NCBI GenBank assembly: GCA_003999685.1
Contig: CP021223.1
Location: 2,356,001-2,420,000, forward strand
From: Taiwanofungus camphoratus
Taxonomy: Eukaryota > Basidiomycota > Agaricomycetes > Polyporales > Taiwanofungaceae
Direction of reading: 5' to 3'
DNA length: 64,000 nt
Part shown: piece by piece, positions 9,624 through 19,370 of the stretch
Layout: every line of letters starts with the position of its first letter
Numbering within the stretch: the first letter of the stretch is position 1
Translations under genes and position numbers: made by a program
Notes under the pieces: model-generated
What the model was told of the DNA's origin: nothing
Database searches by the model: none
The model's input: the letters and a program-made list of their open reading frames with translations, nothing else

Positions 9624-9833
9624 GCAACAAAACTGTTGCAATGAACTCTCTGAAGAAATGATAGATACCTTCACATATACTTGTCTGTTTTTTATGATAG
9701 ATACCACATTGGAAAGCCATGATGCAGGGCTTTCTAATGGTCTAACATTTGAAGCTATCACATATCTGGTTGCTGAGATATAGGCCAAACAGTCAGAAAG
9801 TGACAAACATTGCAACAGTTTTGTGAGTCACTG
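9624..9833 (-). repeat. right terminal inverted repeat of the Tc1-like element
   Basis: Inverse copy of 8217-8426, ending GTGAGTCACTG followed by TA. Confidence 0.9.
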
Positions 9834-9835
9834 TA

Positions 9836-11035
9836 TATCTTGCTTAATTGGGTCTTGTCTTGCTGAGGGAATGGTACCTTCTCCTGGATGTGTAAGCCAT
9901 GGATAAGGGACCGGATGGTGCGCTTCAAAGAGCAAATCAATACTCAATGCCAGCCAGAAGTATAATAAAGACACACACCTGGATTGACTTGTACAAGCGA
10001 TCATTCTCATCCAGTTCCATTGCAGTCTTGATGGACCAATCCTTCTCTGCAGTTCCCGTTGGACATTCAATCAGATGCATAGCATGCTCCGCATGGGCTT
10101 GCTTAGCCTGCATTTCCTTCACTTGTCCTTATGAGGAAAGATGAGCATCAAAACCACAAGACAACATGCTGACACACCACTGAGATGTTTCACCTTAGCT
10201 TCTAGTGCCTCTGTATGCCGTGCCTTAGCAGAGTTGATGCTACTGCCCTTCATTCTTTCAGAGGACTTCTTGAGTAGGTTCATCTTTGCAGAATCACGAA
10301 GCACATTTTGTGAATGGTGAGGGTGCTTGGATTGGTCACTGGGTTTTTGTGATTTGATTTGGTCAGTGACATTTTAATGGAAAGAGAATATATGAGGAGA
10401 TGAATACACAGCAGTGAGTGAAGTGTTGATAGGTGTTAAGGAAAAGCAAAAAAACTAAGACTGACCTTTATTACTGAGCATGTGGAGCCCGATCTACTAC
10501 AGTAATCTCAATTTCAAAATTGTCAGTGTTATGTCATACTCACAACTCAACAGACCCCACCTCCAAGTTGCTCTCACCAAGTGCATCCGGTGAACTTCTC
10601 AGTGAACTTTGCATGCAGATCGCACGCAGCCTGGTCATGAGATACAATGTCTCGATTGCTGCGGCACAGTGAAATGTACCTTTGAGTGCGCTTCAATATG
10701 GGAAGGTTCATTGGCTTGGAGACAGTGATATGATCCATACACGGGAGCTTGTGCACGAGCAAGAGGATAGTAGAGATGCTTCCTTCATGAGAGTAAGTGT
10801 CCTACTACTCTGCGAAGACTAGACTCAGTCACTCACCGTGGCTTATTTCTGAAGTATCAACTGCGTACTGACACAAATGCGCATGCAAAGAACCTGCCTG
10901 TGAAGTCGGTCGACTGTGACTACTTCGGACAGCTTCTTCACCTCATTGTCCTCCCTCTCCAGCCTTCTGCGGAGCTGGGCATACAAGAATCTGAAACACT
11001 CATCCTCGCTGCTATCCGAACAATCAAGGCCACCC
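9836..11035 (-). pseudogene. middle exons of the unrecognised disrupted gene (fragment 2)
   Basis: Several exon-like blocks on the minus strand are separated by GT-AG introns. Near 10900-11030 there is CSDSSEDECFRFLYAQLRRR followed by a charged helix (EREDNEVKKLSEVVTVDRLH). Near 10574-10762 there is KLPCMDHITVSKPMNLPI and a Cys/His-containing stretch. Near 10185-10380 a Ser/Lys-rich, coiled-coil-like segment reads KMNLLKKSSERMKGS and KARHTEALEAKVKHL. Near 9985-10125 there is MQAKQAHAEHAMHLIECPTG ending in KSIQ. A last small exon abuts the Tc1-like element. Exon borders were judged by eye. No domain was recognised, and whether the blocks form one gene is inferred from strand, phase and continuity across insertions. 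Confidence 0.45.
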
Positions 11036-11607
11036 TGTTACAGGGGAGTCTATGCCTGTAGGTGACTACCGTGATGGAGAGTCGTTGAGTAGTCAGGCGT
11101 GAAGTGTAGACGAGGAGTCAGCCTGGCTGACGACAAGTACACGTCTAAGTCTTCAACTGCTAGCCTAACGGTCTCGAGAGAGTTGTGGGCTAGGTCACAG
11201 CCTAAGTCCTAGTGTAGTCACAAGGATATAGATGGTCTAAGGCGACCCATTGAATAGACGAAGGTATAGGGGCCTAAGCCCAGTCGTAAAGTACAAATGG
11301 TAACAACAGCATCAAAGTACACAGTGTAACTAAGGAGGACAAGATTGGGGTGCTCCGCAGTGAGCCAACCCCTTAAGTATTATGATGGGTTTAGGGCAAG
11401 CTGGCCCTCACTCCCACAGGTACCAGTATCTAAACGTCCATAAGTCAGAGGCCCCAGTGGTCATTTCTGAGAAACAGTCCATAACTAAGTGGGTGACGGT
11501 CAGCCCATCAGGAATAATGGTGATAATTGTAAGTGTACATGACCCGCTAGTCCAGTATGGTGAATAGAAATGAAAATGTATGTTCACACCATTACCGCCT
11601 TGTAACA
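11036..11607 (+). mobile_element. family B solo LTR
   Basis: A 572-bp sequence with ends TGTTACAG and TTGTAACA, nearly identical to the two 572-bp LTRs at 33496-34067 and 39487-40058. It is flanked by the 5-bp duplication CACCC (11031-11035 and 11608-11612). With matched target sites and no internal region, it is a solo LTR left by LTR-LTR recombination of a full element. Confidence 0.93.
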
Positions 11608-11760
11608 CACCCCTCAGAACACATCATTTCTATTCTAAGCTCAATCGGACGGTCAAGGTTGTTGACCTCAATGCAGTGCAATGCGTGGTTGGACATGTTC
11701 AGGATCACAGCCAGTGGGCAATCATCGATTGCAGTGGCGTTCTCACACAGGTATAGTACA
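11608..11760 (-). pseudogene. exon fragment of the disrupted gene between two retrotransposon insertions (fragment 3)
   Basis: Open on the minus strand with ENATAIDDCPLAVILNMSNH, then ALHCIEVNNLDRPIELR and IEMMCSEG. Its upstream continuation lies beyond the 12.7-kb family A composite: joining 24478 to 11755 after removing one GTACA copy gives the uninterrupted junction LSSLIYV-LYLCENAT. That indicates one exon split by the retrotransposon. Confidence 0.6.
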
Positions 11761-12304
11761 TGATACAATTTCTTTTCTCTCGTATCTTATTGGTTGGACC
11801 TTGGATTGGTCCCATGACCTTTCACTTCTAGGACGGGCCTCGGGTAGGCCCAGCTTCTTCGCGCAGTGCCTTGACTCATCGCTGCTTATGGTATGGGCCT
11901 CAGTTACTCAAGAACACTGACTCATATCGGGCCCCGCTTACACATTCCATCTTATGCTTACTGATTGCTAATACAGCCCGATGACTCATATCACCTTACT
12001 TACGCTTACTCATGCTGATTCTTAGACCACGTGCCATGGTCCGTGCACAGAGTAGAATACGTATATAAGGCCCTGTACTTTGTAGGTCAGACCTTAAGTT
12101 TGATCTGGTTATCAAGTAGCTAGTCACCACTAGCAATCTTATACTTGTATCTTGCGACCTCTCGCTTTATACCTGAGTACTCGCTCGACTCTATCAACTT
12201 TGCCCAGGAGGACATATGCAGTGTCTATAAAGCCCTCGCTACTATCTCTTGTAGTCAGGTCCTCACATTCGAGGCTTTTCGGTCGTTGATACCAGCTTGT
12301 ATCA
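11761..12304 (+). repeat. family A 5' LTR of composite
   Basis: 544 bp, TGATACAA...TTGTATCA. It contains a TATA-like box TATATAAG at 12062-12069 and, about 26 bp downstream, TTAAGTTTGATCT, which should lie at or near the transcript 5' end. Confidence 0.95.
12062..12069 (+). promoter_or_regulatory. TATA-like box in family A LTR
   Basis: TATATAAG; the same box occurs in the middle LTR (about 18568) and the right LTR (about 24229). Transcription would start roughly 25-30 bp downstream. Confidence 0.6.
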
Positions 12305-12306
12305 AA

Positions 12307-12318
12307 AGATCAAACTTA
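12307..12318 (+). promoter_or_regulatory. probable self-priming primer-binding site
   Basis: AGATCAAACTTA begins 2 nt after the LTR end and is the exact reverse complement of TAAGTTTGATCT at 12095-12106 in the LTR, just below the TATA box. No obvious tRNA 3' end complement was noticed here. The arrangement is that of Tf1/sushi retrotransposons, whose mRNA 5' end folds back to prime minus-strand DNA. Confidence 0.65.
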
Positions 12319-12405
12319 CGCTAAGTCGCCCCTAGTTTTATCTAGTAGGGCTAACCGTTAGACACCACATCTACTATTGAGACAGTCAACCCCACCGCTT
12401 GGGGA

Positions 12406-13724
12406 TTGCTGACTCAAGTAAACGATGCACCGCTTCTGTACGATCGTCTTCATTGGACTTTCGTTGATCAGAACCTTGATCTGATCTACCCGAACTCCCC
12501 ACTTGCGTGGGCAGGGACAATTTCAAATCAACGAGCACAGGAGAAATTAGCCTCCTATTTCAGATGTAACCCTCCGCCAGACGGAAGAGACCCAGCTGGT
12601 TTCTTTCCCACGTTGATACCTTCAACACCATTGATAGCCACTCCGACTACTCCGACCTTCCCATCACTTCCTTCCACACCTGTAACACCTACCACCCCCA
12701 CCACAATGGCTACTATTGCAACAATGACCAGGGCGGAGCTCGAGGCGCTCATAGCGCACCTTTCAGCACAACAGCAACAGGGAAGTTGACCCCTTAAGCT
12801 CGACATTCCTGCACCGGATCTGTTCACTGGGCAAGGAGAAGATCTGGAGCATTTCCTCCAGCGGGTGGAGCACTACCTCACTGCCACCAACAATCAGGGG
12901 TTAAGCGATGATGCAAAGATCGCTTATACGGTCGCTCTCATGAAAGGAGGGCAGGATGCACGTATCTGGCACGATACGTTTTACGAATGGGCCACGGGAG
13001 GGCATGCTCCCTACGCTGGGACGTATTCAAGGTGAGCTTGCGACTTGCGTTCCCCGAGCACGAAGGAGTCCAGAGGGCTCATCAGGTGCTAATGGAGTTG
13101 CTGGCCAAGCAACTAAACAAGAAGACCAGGGTCAGTACCAAGATGTACGTAGAAAGGTTCCGACTCCTGGCAGAGAAGGCCAAGTTAAAGGATGCCTTCA
13201 CGAGCCTCCAAGGCCAACGCACCGAGAACAATTACCCCACGCTGAGGGCAATCTTCATCAAAGGTCTGGACCGTCAGATCTACACTACGCTCGCAGGCCA
13301 CACCAATACGGAACAATCCAACTCCATGGAGAAATGGTACACCGACATCCTTCATCTCGACGCTGTCTACAGAGGGATCGATCAAACCCTCTCCACTGCT
13401 ACCGACATTGACTACAGCAAACCCATGGAGGTGGACGCACTCACCACCCCGCGTCCCGCACCATTCACCAAGAAGTGGGAGGACGGATGCAGCCTTAGCG
13501 AGAAGGAAAGGAAGTACCACATGGACAATCGTCTGTGTTTCTACTGCCACAAGAGAGGACACGCGGTGCGCAAGTGTCCGAAGAAGATGGCCAAGTTAGG
13601 CCAAAAGAGTACCTTGAAGGAACCCGAGGCGCGATCCCCCATGGATTTCCGCTCGTACATCAAGACGCTCTCATCGGACGAGAAGAGGGCAATGTTCGAG
13701 GAGTTAGGAATGGAGGATTTTTAA
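12406..13724 (+). pseudogene. family A gag, broken by a stop and a frameshift
   Basis: The N-terminal part (12406-12789) includes a Pro/Thr-rich run, ATMTRAELEALIAHL and a Gln stretch, then a TGA at 12787-12789. The same frame continues with LDIPAPDLFTGQGEDLEHFL and MKGGQDARIWHDTFYEW. A frameshift near 13000 moves reading to the frame of 12987-13724: WDVFKVSLRLAFPEHEG, FRLLAEKAKLKDAF, FIKGLDRQIYTTLAGH, the zinc knuckle CFYCHKRGHAVRKC, and the terminus KRAMFEELGMEDF. This is a capsid-type retrotransposon Gag followed by one CCHC knuckle. Pol lies in the -1 frame and overlaps the gag end, so the family probably used -1 frameshifting. Confidence 0.88.
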
Positions 13725-13726
13725 AG

Positions 13727-16700
13727 GGGCAGGGTGAGCCGACGCAACCACTGCCTGTATCCATTTCATTGTCCCGTGTTGTACTTGTAGTCCGGAATGA
13801 CAGAGCTCTTCACATTCCGATTACTGTGGGACGAAAAGCCGTTGAAGCACGCACCTTCATCGATAGTGGCGCATCAGGAATATTCGTGCACCCACGATTT
13901 GTTAAGGAACACAAGTTACGGACGGAGGCATTACCATGCCCCATACCGGTGTTCAATGTGGATGGCACCGCCAACAAGCAGGCGCTCATCCACAAACGAG
14001 CCTTGCTATCGTACAAAATTGGGAATGAGCCCCGGTTTGTCAAAGCATACGTGGCCAGTATAGGGAACGAAGACATCATCTTTGGACATACATGGCTCAA
14101 ATTTGAGAACCCCAGTATCGACTGGAAGGGAGGCTGTGTGGAACTGAAGCACCGCATGACTCTACAAGAGTCTCGAGAGTGGAAAAAGGGGATTATCACG
14201 CAACGAGTAGCACGACTGGAGCTGAAGAAACTAGCCAAACGAGAACAGGAAGAAGCCCTGGATCCCGTGCTAGACTATGAGGTAGACTGGTCAGCACCCC
14301 CTTGTCCACAGGTAGTGGCATTCCTCGCCAAACAAGACAAACACCTCAAGCAACAATGGCAGCCCACCATTGAGGAGGTAGAAGACGAAGGAGACTTCGA
14401 GGTGATTGACACTATGTCTCCTGTCTTACCAACGACAGAAATGTCTAGGCAGACGGCACGCCGCGACATCTCAGTTGCACCCCCGGTAGAAGAATCGGTC
14501 AACGGTATCACACTGGATCAGGCGATGGAAACGATCGACGACGATGAACTGGTCATAGCATTCATCGAAGGAGACAATTGAATCACAACATATGGATGAG
14601 ATTCATACCCGGCGTATCGAGACGCACCTCTTACGAAAAAGGAGTACCCTCTCGACGGAGCGTATCAACGTCTCGGAAACGGTCTCATCTGGCAGGTCAC
14701 GCACGACATCGGTCGACTCACCACATCCACGGAACTTGCTATCAAGGAACACGCCAAGAAAGAGGAGAAACCGATCACGGAACTTGTCCCCGAGTACCTC
14801 CATAATCTTCTCTCAGTGTTTGACAAAGCCAAGGCAGCGAAACTTCCCCAGCATTTGGAGTTCGACCACGAGATAAATCTCAAGCCAGATTTTAAGGACT
14901 TCAAACAGACGATGTACTCTCTCAACTGGGACCAGCGAGCGAAACTGGACAAGTTTCTCGAAGAGAATATAGAGAAAGGGTACATCCGACCATCCAAATC
15001 GCCACTCGCAAGTCCATTCTTCTTCGTGGATAAGAAGGACAGCGGATACCGACCATGCCAGGACTACAGGGAACTCAACGAGGGAACAATCAAGGACAGA
15101 TACCCCCTTCCCCTTGTAACAGAGCTTCTGGAACGCCTTAATAACGCCATGATCTTCACAAAGATGGACCTTCGTCAGAGATACAACAACCTTCGCATCA
15201 AGGAAGGAGACGAATGGAAAGCGGCTTTCGGTGTTCCAGCAGCAGGAGAAGAACCTCCCTCATTCTATGAACCCTTGGTAATGTTCTTCAGGATGTGCAA
15301 CTCACCAGCAACGTTCCAACGGATGATGAACACGGTCTTCGCAGACATGCTCAAGGAAGGATGGTTAGCGATCTACATGGACGACATCCTTATCTACTTG
15401 ACAGACCCCGAGGATCATAAGAAGCGAACACAGCAAGTTATCGAGCGACTTAGAGATACCAACCTGTATCTCAAACCGGAGAAATGCAAATTCGACGTGC
15501 AAGAAGTCGAATTCTTAGGCATGATCATCAGACCCGGACAGCTCACCATGGACCCCGTCAAGGTCGGCATCAAGGACTGGCCAATACCTAAGAACCTCAG
15601 GGAGGTTCGGTCGTTCATCGGATTCGGGAACTTCTACCGCCGGTTCATACACAGGTTCTCGCACTTGGCCCAACCTCTGGTGTCGCTCACGCGCAAAGAT
15701 GTCAAGTGGCACTGGGATGATGAACAGCAGGAAGCTTTCGAGGCTTTGAAGAAGGCTTTCCTGGAACAACCAGTTTTACAGATGCCCGACCTGGAGAAGC
15801 CGTTCGTGTTGGAAATGGATGCATCAAAGTTCACCACGGGTGCCGTCCTCAGGCAAAAGGACGACAATGGGGACTGGCATCCATGCGGCTATATTTCCCA
15901 GAGCATGACGCCAGCGGAACGAAATTATGACGTCTATGACCGAGAACTCATGGGCGTCATGAGGATACTCAATGAATGGAGTCACCTTCTCATTGGAAGC
16001 CTGTATCCAGTCACGATCTATAGCGGCCACAAGAACCTGACGTACTGGAAAATGGCACGAAACCTTAATCGAAGGCAGGCACGATGGGCTCTTCGCCTGT
16101 TCAAATTCAATTATAGGTTAGTCCATGTACCGGGCATGCAAATGGTACAAAGCGACGCGCTCTCCTGACGCCCTGATGACGACGACGGTTCATCAGACAA
16201 CCAGGATGTAACCGTCCTACCCGACAAGGTATGGGCAGCAGCAATCGACACGAGTCTTAGGGCTTCCATCGCAGAAGCATGTGTAAACAACTTGGTGTAC
16301 ACGGAAGGGATGCGTAATGCACAAACCGACTCAAATGACCACTGGACGATTTGAGACAGCGACCTCCTCTATGATAATCGGGTGTATATTCCCCTAGATG
16401 AGGACCTACAGCAACAAACGGTCTTGAATTATCACGACCTCCCTTCCGCCGGCCACCCTGGGATTCAGAAAACTCTCTCGTCTATCCGACGGGACTACTG
16501 GTGGCCTGGAATGGCTGACTTTATCACACGATACGTCAAAGGTTGCGGTACTTGCCAGCAAATGAAAGTAAACACGCACCCCACCTGACCGGCCCTACTC
16601 CCGATCAAATCCACACAGCACGCCACTCCGTTCAGCACATTCTGCTGCGATTTCATTACAGATTTGCTGACTTCAGAGGGCTATGATTCAATTTTGGTCA

Positions 16701-17689
16701 TTGTGGACCACGACCTTACGAAGGGGGTAATTTTCATTCCGTGCAACAAAACGATTGATGCATCAGGAACAGCCGAGGCATTATATCGTGAGATATACAA
16801 GTGGTTTGGTCTTCCGGACAAGATCATTAGCGATCGAGGACCACAAGTCGCATCAAAGGTATTCCAGGAGCTCTGCCGTATGACCGGAGTCAAGTCGGCT
16901 ATGAGCACCGCGTTTCACCCTCAAATGGATGGAGAGACGGAACAAGTCAACCAGGAACTGGAGATCTACCTGCGATGTTTCATGAGCAACAACCCGGACA
17001 ACTGGTCATCGCTGCTGGGCTCAGCACAGTTCACTCACAATTCGCGTGAGCACTCCACGATTAAGGTGTCACCCTTCAAGGTCATGATGGGCTATGAACC
17101 TCGAGGGATTTCCATTGTACACCCCGGATCAGACACACCGGGCGCTGCTTATCGATCGCAGAACTTGCAGAAGATTTGGGAAGATGCACACTCAGCAATG
17201 GAGCTAGCACAGGCGGTGCTAGCAAAGCATGTGAAACCCAAAGGACCGGGTTTCCGCAAAGGACAAAAGGTATGGCTAGACTCACGGAATTTAAAGCTAC
17301 CATACCCGACGAGGAAGTTGGCTCCCAAGTGCAAGGGACCCTTCGAAATCACGGATGTTTTAGGACCGGTGTCTTACAAGCTGAAACTCCCGATGACATG
17401 GTGAGTGCACCCCGTTTTCCATGCCGCACTTCTTTCGCCATACACCGAGACGGACACTCACGGTCCCAACTATACAGAATCACCGCCGGAGCTTATCAGC
17501 GGCGAAGATAACTACAAAGTTGAAGCTCTGGTGGGACATCGTGAGAATCGCTGAAGGAATCGCCGAGAATACCGAGTCAGGTGGAAGGGTTACTCATCCA
17601 CCGATGACTCATGGGAACCGGAAGAAAACTTAGCCGGTACTGTGGACGAGCTGCTGAACGCATATAAGCAGCGCAAGAATTTACGATGA
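13727..17689 (+). pseudogene. family A pol: protease, RT, RNase H, integrase, chromodomain, with six in-frame TGA codons
   Basis: One frame carries the whole polyprotein. Protease: [60 protein letters not shown] and catalytic [11 protein letters not shown]. RNase H: FVLEMDASKFTTGAVLRQ, RELMGVMR, VPGMQMVQSDALS. Integrase: the HHCC segment SAGHPGIQKTLSSIRRDYWW plus CGTCQQMK, core CCDFITDL and ISDRGPQ. The C-terminal chromodomain (EYRVRWKGY, DSWEPEENL) would target insertion to modified chromatin. Stops are TGA at 14579, 14597, 16166, 16352, 16586 and 17402, plus one at 17552; the final stop is at 17687-17689. At four of these sites the sister copy still has CGA. The copy is dead, but only by point changes. 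Confidence 0.92.
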
Positions 17690-17982
17690 GAAGAAGAAAT
17701 CGCATTGTCACCCCACTCATTGCTTGCATGTCTCAGTCAAATGGTCTTTCGTCCTTGTTCACTCGCTACGGTCCATGCTACCTCTGCGGTAGCACTTATC
17801 ACTTGCACAGGATGTGCCTTGACTACAAATGTCTCCGCTGTAGTCACCCATCGCCTGGGCATTTTACGCACAAATGCACCGCCATTCACTACGCATTCGC
17901 TTACGACCTGGAATCGCCGTATCATCCAGAGTGGTTCCTGCATGTCGCTAAACTGCGAGAGAACGACCGTGCACGTCGTTAA
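17686..17982 (+). CDS. family A small 3' ORF with double zinc-knuckle-like motif
   Basis: 98 residues between the chromodomain and the 3' LTR. The ATG overlaps the pol stop as ATGA. It contains CYLCGSTYHLHRMC (C-x2-C-x4-H-x4-C) and then CLRCSHPSPGHFTHKC (C-x2-C-x6-H-x4-C). The end is charged (KLRENDRARR). The first motif is a canonical retroviral-type CCHC knuckle, so RNA or nucleic-acid binding is plausible. The homologous place in the second internal region (about 23340-23640) is degenerate but recognisable. Function unknown. The ATGA overlap could allow termination-reinitiation; that is inference. Confidence 0.6.
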   Translation: MRRRNRIVTPLIACMSQSNGLSSLFTRYGPCYLCGSTYHLHRMCLDYKCLRCSHPSPGHFTHKCTAIHYAFAYDLESPYHPEWFLHVAKLRENDRARR

Positions 17983-18254
17983 ACTACACCATACGACCGA
18001 CATGTCGTAAAACTGTATAGTTTGAGGTGAAAGGATCCTCACGGTTGGAGGGGTCATCCCCTATGGGTTCAAGGGTCATCCCTTACAGGTCGCGGTGAAA
18101 CACCCGCTTGTTACTTCCAGGAAAGTCTTCAAGTTCATCCTCGGAAGTTTGTCAAGTTTGTCGTCGGTCACCAAAGTTCAATTCAAGACTCGACGCGTTC
18201 CCCCATTGGAGTTTAGTTGATTGACCAGGCGTTCAATCATAAGTAGGGGGGTAA

Positions 18255-18809
18255 TGATACAATTTCTTTTTCTCTCGTATTTTATCGGTCAGACCTCGGA
18301 TTGGTCCCGTGACCTTTTGCTTCTAGGACGAGCCTCGGGTAGGCCCAGCTTCTTCACGCAGCATCTTGACTCATCGCTGCTTACGGTATGGGCCCCGGAC
18401 GGGCCCTGGTTACTCATGGACATTGACTCATGTCGGGCCCCGCTTACACATTCCGTCTTACGTTTACTGATCGCTAATACGGCCCGATGACTCATATTGC
18501 CTTACTTACGCTTACTCATGCTGATTCCTAGACCACGTGCCATGGTCCGTGCACAGGGTAGAATACGTATATAAGGCCCTGTACTTTGTAGATCGGACCC
18601 TAAGTTCGATCTGGTTACCAAGTAGCTAGTTATCACTAGCAATCTTATACTCGTATCTTGCGACCTCTCGCTTCGTACCTGAGTACTCGCTCGACTCCAT
18701 CGACTTTGCCCAGGAGGACATACGCAGTGTCCATAAAGCCTCACTACCATCTCATGTAGTCAGGTCCTCACGTCCGAGGCTTTCTGGTCGTTGATACCAG
18801 CTTGTATCA
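18255..18809 (+). repeat. family A middle LTR
   Basis: 555 bp, preceded by the purine-rich tract AAGTAGGGGGGTAA at about 18241. It carries TAAGTTCGATCT where the outer LTRs carry TAAGTTTGATCT. It is followed directly by mid-gag sequence at 18810, with no 5' untranslated region. Confidence 0.95.
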
Positions 18810-19368
18810 CCTGGCAGAGAAGGCCAAGTTAAAGGATGCCTTTATGGGCCTCCAAGGCCAACGCACTGAAAACGATTACCCCACACTGAGGGTGATCTTC
18901 ATCAAAGGTCTGGACCGCCAGATTTACACGACACTCATGGGCCGCACTAATATGGAATGACCCAACTCCATGGAGAAATGGTAAACCGACGTTCTTCACC
19001 TCAATGCTGTCTACAGAGGGATCGACCAAACCCTCTCCACCACTACTGACGTCGACTACGGTGAACCCATAAAAGTGAATGCACTCACTGTCCCTTGTCC
19101 CACACTGTTCACCAAGAAATGGGAGAACGGATGCAGCCTTAGCGAGAAGGAAAGGAAGTACCATATGGACAACCATCTGTGTTTCTATTGCCACAAGGGA
19201 GGACACTCGGTGCACAAGTGTCAGAAGAAGATGGCCAAGCTAGGCCAAAGGAATACCTCAAAGGAACCTGAGGCACAATCCCCCATAGATTTCCGCTCGT
19301 ACATCAAGACGCTCTCATCAGACAAGAAGAGGGCGATGTTTGAGGAGTTAGGAATGGAGGATTTTTAA
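18810..19368 (+). pseudogene. family A second gag, 5'-truncated and decayed
   Basis: Begins at the sequence equivalent of 13166 in the first copy (CCTGGCAGAGAAGG), so roughly 860 bp of 5' internal sequence is absent. It retains the knuckle CFYCHKGGHSVHKC and ends FEELGMEDF at 19368, with in-frame stops upstream (for example TGA at about 18958). Confidence 0.9.
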
Positions 19369-19370
19369 AG

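Larger units (their letters stand above)
8217..9833 (+). mobile_element. Tc1/mariner-like DNA transposon with 210-bp terminal inverted repeats, decayed
   Basis: Bounded by TA dinucleotides (8215-8216 and 9834-9835). Terminal inverted repeats of about 210 bp (8217-8426 and 9624-9833) begin CAGTGACTCAC and diverge by point changes and small indels. The interior encodes one degenerate transposase on the plus strand. It inserted in an exon of the minus-strand gene whose fragments flank it. Confidence 0.93.
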
